Shown here: piece by piece, positions 54,810 through 64,000 of the stretch
Layout: every line of letters begins with the position of its first letter
Position numbering within the stretch: position 1 is the first letter of the stretch
Assembly (NCBI GenBank): GCA_963825505.1
Contig: CAWGTL010000015.1
Span: forward strand, 1-64,000
Source: JBBQSN01 sp963825505
GTDB lineage: Bacteria; Actinomycetota; Actinomycetes; Actinomycetales; CAWJMD01
Direction: 5' to 3'
DNA length: 64,000 nucleotides
The notes under the pieces: generated by a model
The model's database searches: none
Told to the model about the DNA's origin: nothing
Seen by the model: the letters and a program-made list of their open reading frames with translations, nothing else
Position numbers and translations under genes: made by a program

Positions 54810-54825
54810 GGCGCGTCCGGGAGCG

Positions 54826-56049
54826 TCAGCTGAGCCGCTCGAACACGATCGCCATGCCCTGGCCGCCGCCGACGCACATCGTCTCGAGGCCGTACTGCGC
54901 GTCGCGCGCCTGCAGTCCGTTCAGCAGGGTGGTGGTGATCCGGGCGCCGGTGCTCCCGAACGGGTGGCCGAGCGCGATGGCCCCACCGTGCACGTTCAGC
55001 TTGTCGTAGGGGATGCCGATCTCGTCGGCGCTCGGCAGCACCTGGGCCGCGAACGCCTCGTTGATCTCGAACAGGTCGATGTCCGAGACCTGCATGCCGG
55101 CGCGGGCCAGCGCCTGCCGGGTGGCCTCGACCGGCCCGAGGCCCATGATCTCGGGCGACAGCGCCGACACCCCGGTGGAGACCACGCGGGCGAGCGGGGT
55201 GATGCCGAGGTCGCGGGCCTTGGTGTCGCTCATGACGACCAGGGCGGCCGCGCCGTCGTTGAGCGGGCAGGCGTTACCGGCGGTGATGGTGCCGTTCTCG
55301 CGGAACACCGGCTTCAGGCCGCTGACGCCCTCGACCGTGACGCCCGGGCGCGGGCAGTCGTCGACCTCCATCACGCGGCCGTCGGGCAGCGTGACGGGCG
55401 TGATCTCGCGAGCGAAGAAGCCGTCGACCTGGGCCTTCTCGGCCCGGTTCTGCGACTCCACGCCCCACTCGTCCTGCGCCTGCCGGCTGATGCCGCGCGA
55501 GGTCGCGACGTTCTCGGCCGTCTGGCCCATCGCGAGGTAGACGTCCGGCACCAGGCCCTGCTCGCGCGGGTCGGTCCAGGTCTCGTTCGTCTCGGCGGTG
55601 CGCACCGACCGCGCCTCGGCCTCGGCGAACGCCGGGTTCTTGACGTCCTGCGCGCCGCCGCCGGCGCCCTTCCAGTCGCGGTACCGCGAGACGCACTCCA
55701 CGCCGCCGGAGACGAACACCTCGCCCTCGCCGGCCTTGATCGCGTGGAACGCCATCCGGGTGGTCTGCACCGACGACGCGCAGAACCGGTTCACCGTGGC
55801 GCCCGGCACGTGGTCGAGCCCGGCCAGGATCGACACGACCCGGGCCATGTTGAAGCCGTGCTCGCCGGACGGCTCGGCGCAGCCCAGGTACAGGTCCTCG
55901 ACCAGCGCGGGGTCGAGCCCGGGCACCTTGTCGAGCGCGGCCCGGACCACGGTGGCCGCGAGGTCGTCCGGTCGGACGTCGACGAGCGAGCCCTTGAAGG
56001 CACGGCCGATCGGGGTGCGGGCGGTGCTGACGATCACGGCCTCGGGCAC
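54826..56049 (-). CDS. Acetyl-CoA acyltransferase (thiolase)
   Basis: A 407-residue thiolase. The nucleophilic Cys is in VNRFCASSVQTTRMA (around residue 90). The His and Cys pair of the C-terminal half is in NVHGGAIALGHPFGSTGAR and CVGGGQGMAIVFE. Such enzymes cleave 3-ketoacyl-CoA in beta-oxidation or condense acyl-CoAs. The opening VIVSTARTPIGRAFKGSL is standard. GTG 56049 is the start; GGAGAG lies just upstream. It is divergent from the P450 gene and has no beta-oxidation partner next to it, so degradative use is likely but not shown. Confidence 0.94.
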   Translation of the reverse strand: MPEAVIVSTARTPIGRAFKGSLVDVRPDDLAATVVRAALDKVPGLDPALVEDLYLGCAEPSGEHGFNMARVVSILAGLDHVPGATVNRFCASSVQTTRMAFHAIKAGEGEVFVSGGVECVSRYRDWKGAGGGAQDVKNPAFAEAEARSVRTAETNETWTDPREQGLVPDVYLAMGQTAENVATSRGISRQAQDEWGVESQNRAEKAQVDGFFAREITPVTLPDGRVMEVDDCPRPGVTVEGVSGLKPVFRENGTITAGNACPLNDGAAALVVMSDTKARDLGITPLARVVSTGVSALSPEIMGLGPVEATRQALARAGMQVSDIDLFEINEAFAAQVLPSADEIGIPYDKLNVHGGAIALGHPFGSTGARITTTLLNGLQARDAQYGLETMCVGGGQGMAIVFERLS

Positions 56050-56172
56050 GGGTGCTCTCCTTCGGGCGGGCGCTGGTGTGCGGGGACGAGCCTACGTCGC
56101 TGCCCGCCGCCGGTCCGACGGCGGAGGCGTGGTCTTGGTCTCAGCAGCACCGCGCACGGCTAGCCTCCCGCC

Positions 56173-57361
56173 ATGACGGCGGCCGTGCCCTGGTTCGACC
56201 TGTCCGACCCGGCGTTCGACGTCACCTCGGACGTGGTGCACCGTGCCCGCGAGGAGTCCTGGTACGTCCAGACGCCCTGGGGCTGGGCGGTGCTGCGGTA
56301 CGAGCAGGCGGTCGCGGTGCTCAAGGACCGCCGGTTCCAGCAGGGCAACGCCCGGTGGCCGGCGCAGAACGGCGTCCACTCCGGCCCGTTCGCCACCTGG
56401 TGGGGCGAGACGCTGCTCAGCCTGGAGGGCGAGGACCACCTGCGGCTGCGCCGGCTGCTCGGCCCGGCCTTCCGCAGCCGGGCGATCGAGGCGATGCGGC
56501 CGCGGTTCCAGGCGCTCGCGGACGAGCTGGTCGACGCGTTCGCCCCGCGTGGTGAGGTCGAGCTGATCTCCGAGTTCGCCGAGCCGTACGCGTCGCGCAT
56601 CCTCTGCCTGCTGCTCGGCCTGCCCGAGGAGCACTGGGCGCAGGTGGCGCACTGGGCCGACGACCTCGGGAAGTCGTTCGGCATCAACCTGCGCGGCGAC
56701 CTGCCCCGGATCGAGGCCGCGCTGGAGGGACTCACCGGGTACGTCGACGACGTCGTCCGCGACCGGCGCGAGAACCCGCAGGACGACCTCGTCACCACGC
56801 TCGTGCACGCCCACAGCGACGAGACCCTCACCGAGCGCGAGCTGTCGGTCGCGCTGGTGTTCCTCGCGTTCGCGGGGATGGAGACCACCCGCAACCAGAT
56901 CGGCCTCGCGCTGCAGACGCTTCCTGCGCCACCCCGACCAGTGGGCGCTGCTCGCCGAGCGGCCCGAGCTCGGCGCCGCCGCCGTCGAGGAGGTGATGCG
57001 GGTCAACCCGACCGTCACCTGGGTGACCCGCGAGGCGGTCGAGGACGTCGAGCTGGACGGGCTGCACGTCCCGGCCGGAGGCATCGTCCAGGTGCTCTCG
57101 CACGCGGCCGGCACCGACCCGCGCGCGATGGGCGACCCGGCGTTCGACATCACGGTGGTCCGCCCGCCGCACACCGGGTTCGGCGGGGGAGTGCACCACT
57201 GCCTCGGTCACTTCGTCGCCCGCACCGACATGAGCGTGGCCCTGCCGCTGCTCGCGCGGCGGATGCCGGACGCGCGGGCGAACGGGGCGGGCGAGTGGCT
57301 GCCGGTGTCGGGCAACACGGGGGCGATCCGGTTCCCGATCCGGTTCACACCCGGTCGGTAG
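56173..57361 (+). CDS. Cytochrome P450 (apparent frameshift at about 56,920)
   Basis: A soluble P450 of about 395 residues. Helix C has GEDHLRLRRLLGPAFRSRA. Helix I reads FAGMETTRNQ, with Glu where the usual acid is Asp. The ExxR motif is EEVMRVNP. The heme loop is FGGGVHHCLGHFVART, with Cys as the iron ligand. The first part, up to LALQT, and the second, from FLRHPDQWALL, are in different frames; one extra C in CAGACG-C-TTCCTG (56,920) explains it, so a base error is likely. ATG 56173 follows TAGCCT by six bases, suggesting a leaderless message. Its 3' end overlaps the SGNH gene on the other strand by 17 bp. No ferredoxin is adjacent and the substrate is unknown. Confidence 0.87.
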
Positions 57362-58361
57362 ACCTCCGCATCGGGTGCGGCGGGGGCACCCGGCGGCGGC
57401 GCAGCAGGATCGCCCAGCGCCCGAGCGGACCGCGGACCGCACCCGCCACCCGGGTCGGCGCCACCTCGGTACCGGCGTCGGCGGCAGCGGCGACGGCGGC
57501 CTCGGCCAGCGACGTGACGCCCTCGCCGCGGCGGCGCTCGGGGGCGCGCTCGGCACCGCCGTCCGGCCAGAAGCCGAGTGCCGCGCACAGACTCGGTAGC
57601 AGCACCGACGCCATCCGGGCGTACCCGGCCGCCGAGGGGTGGAACCGGTCGGCGGAGAACATCTCCCGCGGACGGGCGGCGAACTCGGGTCCGAGCACGT
57701 CGCCGAGCGACACCGTGCGTCCGCCGGCGCCGACCACGGCGATCGTCTGCGCGGCGGCGAGCTGGCGGGACAGGTGCCGGGCCACGGTGCGCAGCGGCTG
57801 GGCCACCGGCTCCAGCGTCCCGAGGTCGGGGCAGGTGCCCACGACCACCTCGCAGCCGAGCTCGCGCAGCCGCTCCACGCACGTGGTGAGCTCGCGGACG
57901 GCGTCCGACACCCGGATCCGGTGCGTGACGTCGTTGGCGCCGATGACGACCACCACCGCCTGCGGGTGGTAGCCGTCGACGAGCAGCCGGTCCAGCTGCG
58001 GCTCCAGGCCGGACGACTCGGACCCGACGACCGAGACGTTCCTCAGCCGCACCGGCCGCCCGGAGACCGCCGCGAGCCCGGTGGCGAGGATCACCGACGG
58101 CGTCTCCTCGGGCGCCTCGCACCCCAGGCCGGCCGCGCCGCTGTCGCCGAGCACCGCCAGCTCGATCGGCTCGCCCGGTCCGTGCCCGTAGGTGCCGTCG
58201 GTGGCCAGGCCGTCGAGCCCGAACGGCTGCCCGATCAGGCGCCGCGCGAGGCGCGCCTCACCCACGAGCAGGCCGATGCCCGTGAGCGTGAGGAGCCCCG
58301 CTCCGCCGCCCCCGTACGCGGCCGCCGCGGCGATCCTTCGCGCCCTCCCCGTCCTCGACAC
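57345..58361 (-). CDS. SGNH/GDSL-family hydrolase
   Basis: A 338-residue hydrolase with one N-terminal hydrophobic segment (AAAAAYGGGGAGLLTLTGIG, about residues 11-33) that may anchor it in the membrane. Block I is LAVLGDSGAAGLG with the nucleophile Ser. Block III is VVVIGANDVTH with Gly and Asn of the oxyanion hole. Block V is DRFHPSAAGYARM with the Asp/His pair. The basic C-terminal ~60 residues look like a tail. GTG 58361 follows TAGCGT by six bases (leaderless candidate). It is divergent from cbs. The substrate (ester, acyl or acetyl sugar) is not predictable. Confidence 0.88.
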   Translation of the reverse strand: MSRTGRARRIAAAAAYGGGGAGLLTLTGIGLLVGEARLARRLIGQPFGLDGLATDGTYGHGPGEPIELAVLGDSGAAGLGCEAPEETPSVILATGLAAVSGRPVRLRNVSVVGSESSGLEPQLDRLLVDGYHPQAVVVVIGANDVTHRIRVSDAVRELTTCVERLRELGCEVVVGTCPDLGTLEPVAQPLRTVARHLSRQLAAAQTIAVVGAGGRTVSLGDVLGPEFAARPREMFSADRFHPSAAGYARMASVLLPSLCAALGFWPDGGAERAPERRRGEGVTSLAEAAVAAAADAGTEVAPTRVAGAVRGPLGRWAILLRRRRVPPPHPMRRSTDRV

Positions 58362-58418
58362 GTCTCCACGCTAGCCCGGCCGTCCCCCGGCGCTCTCAGC
58401 ATCTGGGACGATCAGGGG

Positions 58419-59798
<1,380 letters not shown>

Positions 59799-59818
59799 CC
59801 CCTCCGACGAGGATCCGG

Positions 59819-60541
59819 TCAGTCCTGGGTCGGCGGGTGCTTCGCGAGGAAGCTGCCGACGTACCGTTCGGCGCCGTCGCCCACGTGCGGGCCGTGCATG
59901 AACGCGACGGTGCCGAACGACAGGTCGGTGAGGCGCTGCGCCGAGCGCTGGGACATCCGGAAGTCCGTGCAGAAGAACCTGGTGGAGTAGCCGACCCGTC
60001 CGCGCATGTTGAACAGCGCGTCGCCGGTGATGAGCGTGCCGCTCGGCCGGTGCACCAGCGACACGTGACCTGGCGAGTGGCCCGGCGTGTGGTGCACCTC
60101 GAGCACGTCGTCGACCACCTCGCCGTCCACCAGGCTGCGGGCGGCGGGCACCGGCTCGAACGAGGTCGGGGTGGCGCCGAGCCGGGTGAGCAGGCGTCCG
60201 AGCAGGTAGGACTGGTCGATCTGCGGGGTGCGCCCGGACTCCAGCGCGGCGGTGTCGTCGGTGTGCACCTCGACGGGCGCACCTGTGCGGCGGGCCATCT
60301 CGGCCACGCTGCCCACGTGGTCGGAGTGCACGTGGCTGATCAGGATGCGCGTGACCTCCTGCGGCGCCACCCCGATGTGCTCCAGCGCCTGGCTCACCTT
60401 CTTCGCCGAGCTCTTCACGCCGGTGTCGACCAGCGTCACCTGGCCGTCCGGGGAACGCACCGCGTAGGCGTTGACGTAGTCGCCCAGCAGCCGCAGCCGC
60501 CAGAGGTTCTCGCCGACCTGGACCGCGGGTTCCTTCGCCAT
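59819..60541 (-). CDS. Metallo-beta-lactamase-fold hydrolase
   Basis: A 240-residue MBL-fold protein. The metal motif is LISHVHSDHVGS (HxHxDH), with further ligands in HHTPGHSPGHVSLV and TGDALF, and a late FMHGPHVGDG His. ATG 60541 comes six bases after TACGGT, so a leaderless start is likely. It resembles glyoxalase-II or lactonase-like members, but the substrate is unknown. It lies tail to tail with cbs and is divergent from the YczE-like gene. Confidence 0.9.
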   Translation of the reverse strand: MAKEPAVQVGENLWRLRLLGDYVNAYAVRSPDGQVTLVDTGVKSSAKKVSQALEHIGVAPQEVTRILISHVHSDHVGSVAEMARRTGAPVEVHTDDTAALESGRTPQIDQSYLLGRLLTRLGATPTSFEPVPAARSLVDGEVVDDVLEVHHTPGHSPGHVSLVHRPSGTLITGDALFNMRGRVGYSTRFFCTDFRMSQRSAQRLTDLSFGTVAFMHGPHVGDGAERYVGSFLAKHPPTQD

Positions 60542-60598
60542 GGCCCGACCGTAGACCCCGGTGCCCGGACGCGCCGGGTGTCCTGCGAGGGTGCCGCC

Positions 60599-61198
60599 AT
60601 GGTGCGCCGCGTGGTCCAGCTCTACGCCGGGCTGGTCCTGTTCGGGGTCAGCATGGCGATGGTCGTGCGCTCCGAGCTCGGCAACATCCCGTGGGACGTG
60701 CTGCACCAGGGTGTCTCGGACTCCACCGGGCTGTCGTTCGGGGTGGTGGCGATCATCACCGGCGCGGTGGTCCTGCTGCTGTGGATCCCGCTGCGCGAGC
60801 GACCCGGGCTCGGGACGGTCAGCAACGTGGTGGTGATCGGTCTGGTGGTCGACGTCGCGCTGCGGATGATCCCCGACCAGCTGGCCGACGACGGCCCGGA
60901 CCGGTGGGTGCCGCGCATCCTGCTGTTCGTGGCCGGCGTGGTGCTGAACGCGATCTCGACGGCGATGTACATCGGCAGCCGGTTCGGTGCGGGTCCCCGC
61001 GACGGCCTGATGACGGGGCTCAACCGCCGCACCGGCTGGTCGATCCGGGTGGTGCGCACGGCGATCGAGGTCGCGGTGGTCGCCGTCGGGTGGGCTCTCG
61101 GCGGCACCTTCGGGGTCGGCACCGTGGTCTTCGCGCTCGTCATCGGCCCGCTGATCCAGGTCTTCCTGCCGCGGCTGGCGGCGCCCGAGCGCGCCTGA
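60599..61198 (+). CDS. YczE/YitT-like membrane protein
   Basis: A 199-residue membrane protein with five predicted helices (around residues 5-25, 42-62, 72-92, 104-124 and 148-185). The sequence ELGNIPWDVLHQGVSDSTGL and GSRFGAGPRDGLMTGLNRRT are signatures of the YczE group, whose function is not established. The second resembles the G-P-R-D motif of all members. ATG 60599 or GTG 60602 may start it; the ribosome site is weak. It stands between an MBL gene (divergent) and a methyltransferase (54 bp downstream). Confidence 0.87.
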   Translation: MVRRVVQLYAGLVLFGVSMAMVVRSELGNIPWDVLHQGVSDSTGLSFGVVAIITGAVVLLLWIPLRERPGLGTVSNVVVIGLVVDVALRMIPDQLADDGPDRWVPRILLFVAGVVLNAISTAMYIGSRFGAGPRDGLMTGLNRRTGWSIRVVRTAIEVAVVAVGWALGGTFGVGTVVFALVIGPLIQVFLPRLAAPERA

Positions 61199-61252
61199 AG
61201 CCGCCACCTTTGTCCCTGGTGGCCCGGTGGCACGGCCCACGACGATGAGTGC

Positions 61253-62317
61253 ATGCCTGAACCGCTGCCCGACAGGCTCTTCCGTTCCACGCTGGGGATG
61301 GTCGACATCCTCACCGTCTACCTCGGCGAGCGCCTCGGTCTCTACCGCGCCCTCGCGGACGGCGGGGCGCTGACCGGTCCGGCGCTCGCCGACGCGGCCG
61401 GCGCCGACCCGCGCTACGTGCGCGAGTGGCTCGAGCAGCAGACGGTCGCCGGGCTGCTCGAGGTCGACGCCGCCGACGCCGCCCCCGACGACCGCCGGTA
61501 CTCGCTGCCCGCCGAGCACGCCGAGGTCCTGCTCGACCGCGACAGCCTGTCGTACAGCACGCCGCTCGTCCGCCTGATGGTCGCGACGGCCCTGCAGGTC
61601 CCGGCCCTCGCGCAGGCGTACCGCGACGGCGGCGGCGTGCCGTGGGAGCAGTACGGCCCCGACATGCGCGAGGGGCAGGCCGACGGCAACCGGCCCTGGT
61701 TCCTCGGCCCGCTGCCGCGGGAGTGGCTGCCCTCCGTGCCGGGCCTCGCCGACCGGCTCGCCGCGGGCGGCCGGGTCGCCGACATCGGCTGCGGCGAGGG
61801 GTGGTCCGCGATCGGCATCGCCCGGGCCCACCCCGGCTGCCGGGTCGACGGCTTCGACCTCGACGAGGCGTCCGTCGTCGCCGCCAGGGAGCACGCCGAG
61901 AGCGCCGGGGTGGCGGACCGGGTGGCGTTCCACCTCGGCGACGCGGCCGAGGTCGCCGACGGCGACGGCTACGCCCTGGTGACGGCCCTGGAGTGCGTGC
62001 ACGACCTGGCCGCGCCGGTGCCCGTGCTCGCCACGATGCGGGCGCTGGCCGCACCGGACGGCGAGGTGCTGGTCCTCGACGAGCGCACCACCGACCGGTT
62101 CACCGGCGAGGGCGACGAGGTGGAGCAGCTGCTCTACGGGTGGTCGACCCTGATCTGCCTGCCGGACAGCCTGTCCCACGCAGGGTCGGTGGGCACCGGC
62201 ACGGTGATGCGCCCGGACACGTTGCGGGAGTATGCGGTGGAGGCCGGGTTCGCGGGCATCGACGAGGTGCCGATCGCCCACGACACGCTCCGGCTGTACC
62301 GCCTGCTCAGGGCTTGA
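61253..62317 (+). CDS. Class I SAM-dependent methyltransferase with winged-helix N-terminus
   Basis: A 354-residue methyltransferase. The N-terminal ~90 residues form a winged-helix-like dimerisation part (GERLGLYRALADGGALTGPA, VREWLEQQTVAGLLEV) as in O-methyltransferases. SAM motif I is RVADIGCGEGWSAIGIARAH. Motif II Asp is in GFDLDEASVVAARE. GDAAEVADGDGYALVTALEC follows. ATG 61253 is the start, with no strong ribosome site. The 3' end overlaps the next gene on the opposite strand by 11 bp. The substrate is unknown; relatives in actinobacteria are annotated only as methyltransferases. Confidence 0.9.
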   Translation: MPEPLPDRLFRSTLGMVDILTVYLGERLGLYRALADGGALTGPALADAAGADPRYVREWLEQQTVAGLLEVDAADAAPDDRRYSLPAEHAEVLLDRDSLSYSTPLVRLMVATALQVPALAQAYRDGGGVPWEQYGPDMREGQADGNRPWFLGPLPREWLPSVPGLADRLAAGGRVADIGCGEGWSAIGIARAHPGCRVDGFDLDEASVVAAREHAESAGVADRVAFHLGDAAEVADGDGYALVTALECVHDLAAPVPVLATMRALAAPDGEVLVLDERTTDRFTGEGDEVEQLLYGWSTLICLPDSLSHAGSVGTGTVMRPDTLREYAVEAGFAGIDEVPIAHDTLRLYRLLRA

Positions 62318-63140
62318 CGGCGAGCAGGACGACCTCGGCGGACGGCCCGTCGGGGCCGTCGCGCTCGGTCTCGGACGCCTTCAGCACCCGCAGCCGCGAC
62401 CCGGTGACCCGCGCGGCGACGTCGATCCGGTCCAGCCGCAGCCGCGGGTCGGAGGGACCGGTACCGTCCGGCGTCCGGGCCGAGGGCCCGACCACGAGGA
62501 GGTGGCCGCCGGGGGCCACCCACCGGGCGGCCTCGGCGAGCACCTCGGGCAGGACGACGAACGTCATCAGCACGAGGTCGTAGGTCGTCTCGGCCGGCGG
62601 CCGCCACGCGCGGACGTCAGCCACCTGCGCGTCGACCGACAGGTTCCGCGCCTCGGCGGCCCGGCGCAACCGTCCGATGCCGGTGCGGGAGAAGTCGACA
62701 GCAGTGACGTCCCAACCCCCTTCGGCAAGCCACAGGCTGTGACGCCCTGTGCCGCAGGCGATGTCGAGCACGCGACCCGGTTCGAGCGGACCCACGGCGT
62801 CCACGACCGCGGGGTGCGGCTCGTCCGGCCCTGCCTCACCGCGGTACCGCTCGTCCCACCCGCGGGCGCCTCTCCCCGGTCCCGCGGAGTCGGCCACCTC
62901 GACGACCGCGTGCGACGGCGCGCCGTCGTGGGGGACGGTGGTGTCGACGACCACCCGCCAGGTGGCCCGCGGCAGCTGCCACACGCAGGTCGTGCGCGTG
63001 ACGGCGGGCGAGTCGTCGAGAGCCGCCTGGTCGCACGCCACCAGGCGCACCGGTGCCGCGTCACCGAGGTGCGCGGCGCGTCGCAGGGCCTTCTCAGCGA
63101 CCTGCGTCGCGGCGGCGACGTCGGGTGATCCGGTCTGCAC
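62307..63140 (-). CDS. SAM-dependent methyltransferase (TehB-like) with an N-terminal extension
   Basis: A 277-residue protein. From about residue 95 it is a small class-I methyltransferase: GWDERYRG, then RVLDIACGTGRHSLWLAEGG (motif I), VTAVDFSRTGIGRLRRAAE, and DLVLMTFVVLPEVL. The first ~90 residues carry VAEKALRRAAHLGDAAPVRL and TWRVVVDTTV and are not part of the usual fold; their role is unknown. GTG 63140 lies seven bases after TACGCT, a leaderless candidate. The 3' end is antisense-overlapping with the methyltransferase at 61,253. Substrate unknown. Confidence 0.87.
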   Translation of the reverse strand: MQTGSPDVAAATQVAEKALRRAAHLGDAAPVRLVACDQAALDDSPAVTRTTCVWQLPRATWRVVVDTTVPHDGAPSHAVVEVADSAGPGRGARGWDERYRGEAGPDEPHPAVVDAVGPLEPGRVLDIACGTGRHSLWLAEGGWDVTAVDFSRTGIGRLRRAAEARNLSVDAQVADVRAWRPPAETTYDLVLMTFVVLPEVLAEAARWVAPGGHLLVVGPSARTPDGTGPSDPRLRLDRIDVAARVTGSRLRVLKASETERDGPDGPSAEVVLLAVKP

Positions 63141-63185
63141 GGACCGCAGCGTAGGGCCGCGGACGGCGCGACGGCTCCGACCGCG

Positions 63186-63827
63186 TCAGCCGGGGTAGGG
63201 CACGCCGGCGGTGGAGTGGCAGCGGTAGCCGTTCGGGACCTTCACCAGGTACTGCTGGTGGTACGGCTCGGCGTACCAGAACTCGCCCACCTCGGACGCG
63301 GGCCGCAGCTCGGTGGTGACCGGCCCGACGCCGATCTCCTCCAGCGCCTTGGCGTAGGTGTCACGGGTGGCCCTGGCGGCCACGCCCTGCGCATCGGTGG
63401 TCCAGTAGAGCGCCGAGCGGTACTGGCTGCCGACGTCGTTGCCCTGCCGGTCGCCCTGGGTCGGGTCGTGCCGCTCCCAGAACACCTTCAGCAGCTGCTC
63501 CGGCGAGGTCCGTGCCGGGTCGTAGGCCACGAGCACGGCCTCGGTGTGCCCGGTGCGCGCGGTGCAGGTCTCCTCGTAGGTCGGGTTCGGCGTGAACCCG
63601 CCCATGTACCCCGCCGCCGTGGAGACCACGCCCGGCTGCTGCCAGAAGATCTCCTCGGCGCCCCAGAAGCAGCCCATCGCCAGGTAGAGCACCTCGGTGC
63701 CCTCCGGCCACGGCCCCTCGAGGGAGGTGCCGAGGACCTCGTGCCGCGGCGGCACGGCGAACGGGCGGGTGTCCCGTCCGCGCAGCGCGGTGTCGGCGGT
63801 GACGGGCTTGTGCCCGAACAGTCCCAT
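63186..63827 (-). CDS. msrA: Peptide-methionine (S)-S-oxide reductase MsrA
   Basis: A 213-residue repair enzyme that reduces methionine-S-sulfoxide. The catalytic motif is LAMGCFWGAEEIFW, with the nucleophile Cys. GYMGGFTPNPTYEETCTART, then HTEAVLVAYDP, then FWERHDPTQGDRQGNDVGSQ and the YRSALYW block are typical. The N-terminal ~45 residues (GLFGHKPVTADTALRGRD) are the usual extension of actinobacterial MsrA. ATG 63827 has GGAGGACAC upstream. A ~110-bp gap with no gene follows toward the window end. Probably cytoplasmic. Confidence 0.96.
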   Translation of the reverse strand: MGLFGHKPVTADTALRGRDTRPFAVPPRHEVLGTSLEGPWPEGTEVLYLAMGCFWGAEEIFWQQPGVVSTAAGYMGGFTPNPTYEETCTARTGHTEAVLVAYDPARTSPEQLLKVFWERHDPTQGDRQGNDVGSQYRSALYWTTDAQGVAARATRDTYAKALEEIGVGPVTTELRPASEVGEFWYAEPYHQQYLVKVPNGYRCHSTAGVPYPG

Positions 63828-63936
63828 CGGTGTGTCCTCCAGCGTCGGTCGGCGGCTCGCAACCCTTTCATCACAACCCGCGACGGGACCCCTTCGTTCC
63901 CGGCGCCGTGCGGGTCCGGTGTGCCAGGCTCGCGGC

Positions 63937-64000
63937 GTGCTCGCAGCGCAGCGGTGGACCCGGCCCGCGGGGGCGGCCCGGCAGGTGCTGGTCGTCGCCG
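63937..64000 (+). CDS. Start of an unidentified gene, cut by the window end
   Basis: GTG 63937 follows a CAGGCT box (63,924-63,929) at seven bases, the leaderless pattern of this window. The frame is open to the end and reads VLAAQRWTRPAGAARQVLVV, which could lead into a membrane helix. Only 21 codons are visible, so no function can be given and the call rests on pattern. Confidence 0.4.
   Translation, partial: MLAAQRWTRPAGAARQVLVVA

Overview
The window comes from a very high-GC Actinomycetota chromosome. GTG starts are common, stops and starts overlap as ATGA/GTGA, and the order mfd - mazG - eno - ftsB - DUF501 - ppx is a classic actinobacterial housekeeping block. The genus cannot be read from the sequence. 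At least six otherwise well-conserved genes carry a single-base frameshift, mostly one extra C or G. The assembly therefore probably contains base errors as well as real decay.

Region 1 (1-30,438) is an extracellular-polysaccharide locus with an unusual load of sulfation genes. It holds the end of a polyprenyl-phosphate sugar transferase, a cysQ-cysD-cysN operon (PAPS supply and PAP removal), two GT4 glycosyltransferases, nine PAPS-type sulfotransferases, a Wzz-like chain-length protein, a Wzx-like flippase, a Wzy/ligase-like membrane protein, a TauE/SafE anion exporter, a glycoside-hydrolase-like lipoprotein, a parallel beta-helix protein and three secreted beta-propeller-type proteins. The APS kinase needed to complete PAPS synthesis (cysC) lies at 40.0-41.4 kb. 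The simplest reading is a Wzx/Wzy-type pathway for a heavily sulfated surface polymer.

Region 2 (30,451-33,388) is a cassette of PqqD-like protein, HprK-like kinase and nucleotidyltransferase. It faces away from a small Tat-exported, LAxTG-anchored wall protein. It sits between the polysaccharide locus and the housekeeping block and has no assigned role.

Region 3 (33,402-45,025) is housekeeping: rlmC, mfd, a mazG-nucleotidyltransferase fusion, cysC, eno, ftsB, DUF501 and ppx. Immediately after ppx (45.0-46.8 kb) is a decayed IS30-type element, a 14-G tract and a second, error-marked copy of the ppx 3' end. This is either an IS scar or an assembly misjoin.

Region 4 (46,934-64,000) is mixed: a PadR/HAAS pair, an MFS transporter, a family-5 uracil-DNA glycosylase, an odd class-I tRNA with anticodon UAA followed by two 56-bp repeats of its 3' half, a YccA-like membrane protein, an internally deleted amino-acid permease, a divergent HxlR/quinone-reductase-like pair with a visible operator, a thiolase, a cytochrome P450, an SGNH hydrolase, cystathionine beta-synthase, an MBL hydrolase, a YczE-like protein, two methyltransferases and msrA. 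Many genes in regions 3-4 have a TANNNT box only 6-7 nt before the start codon, which suggests leaderless transcription.
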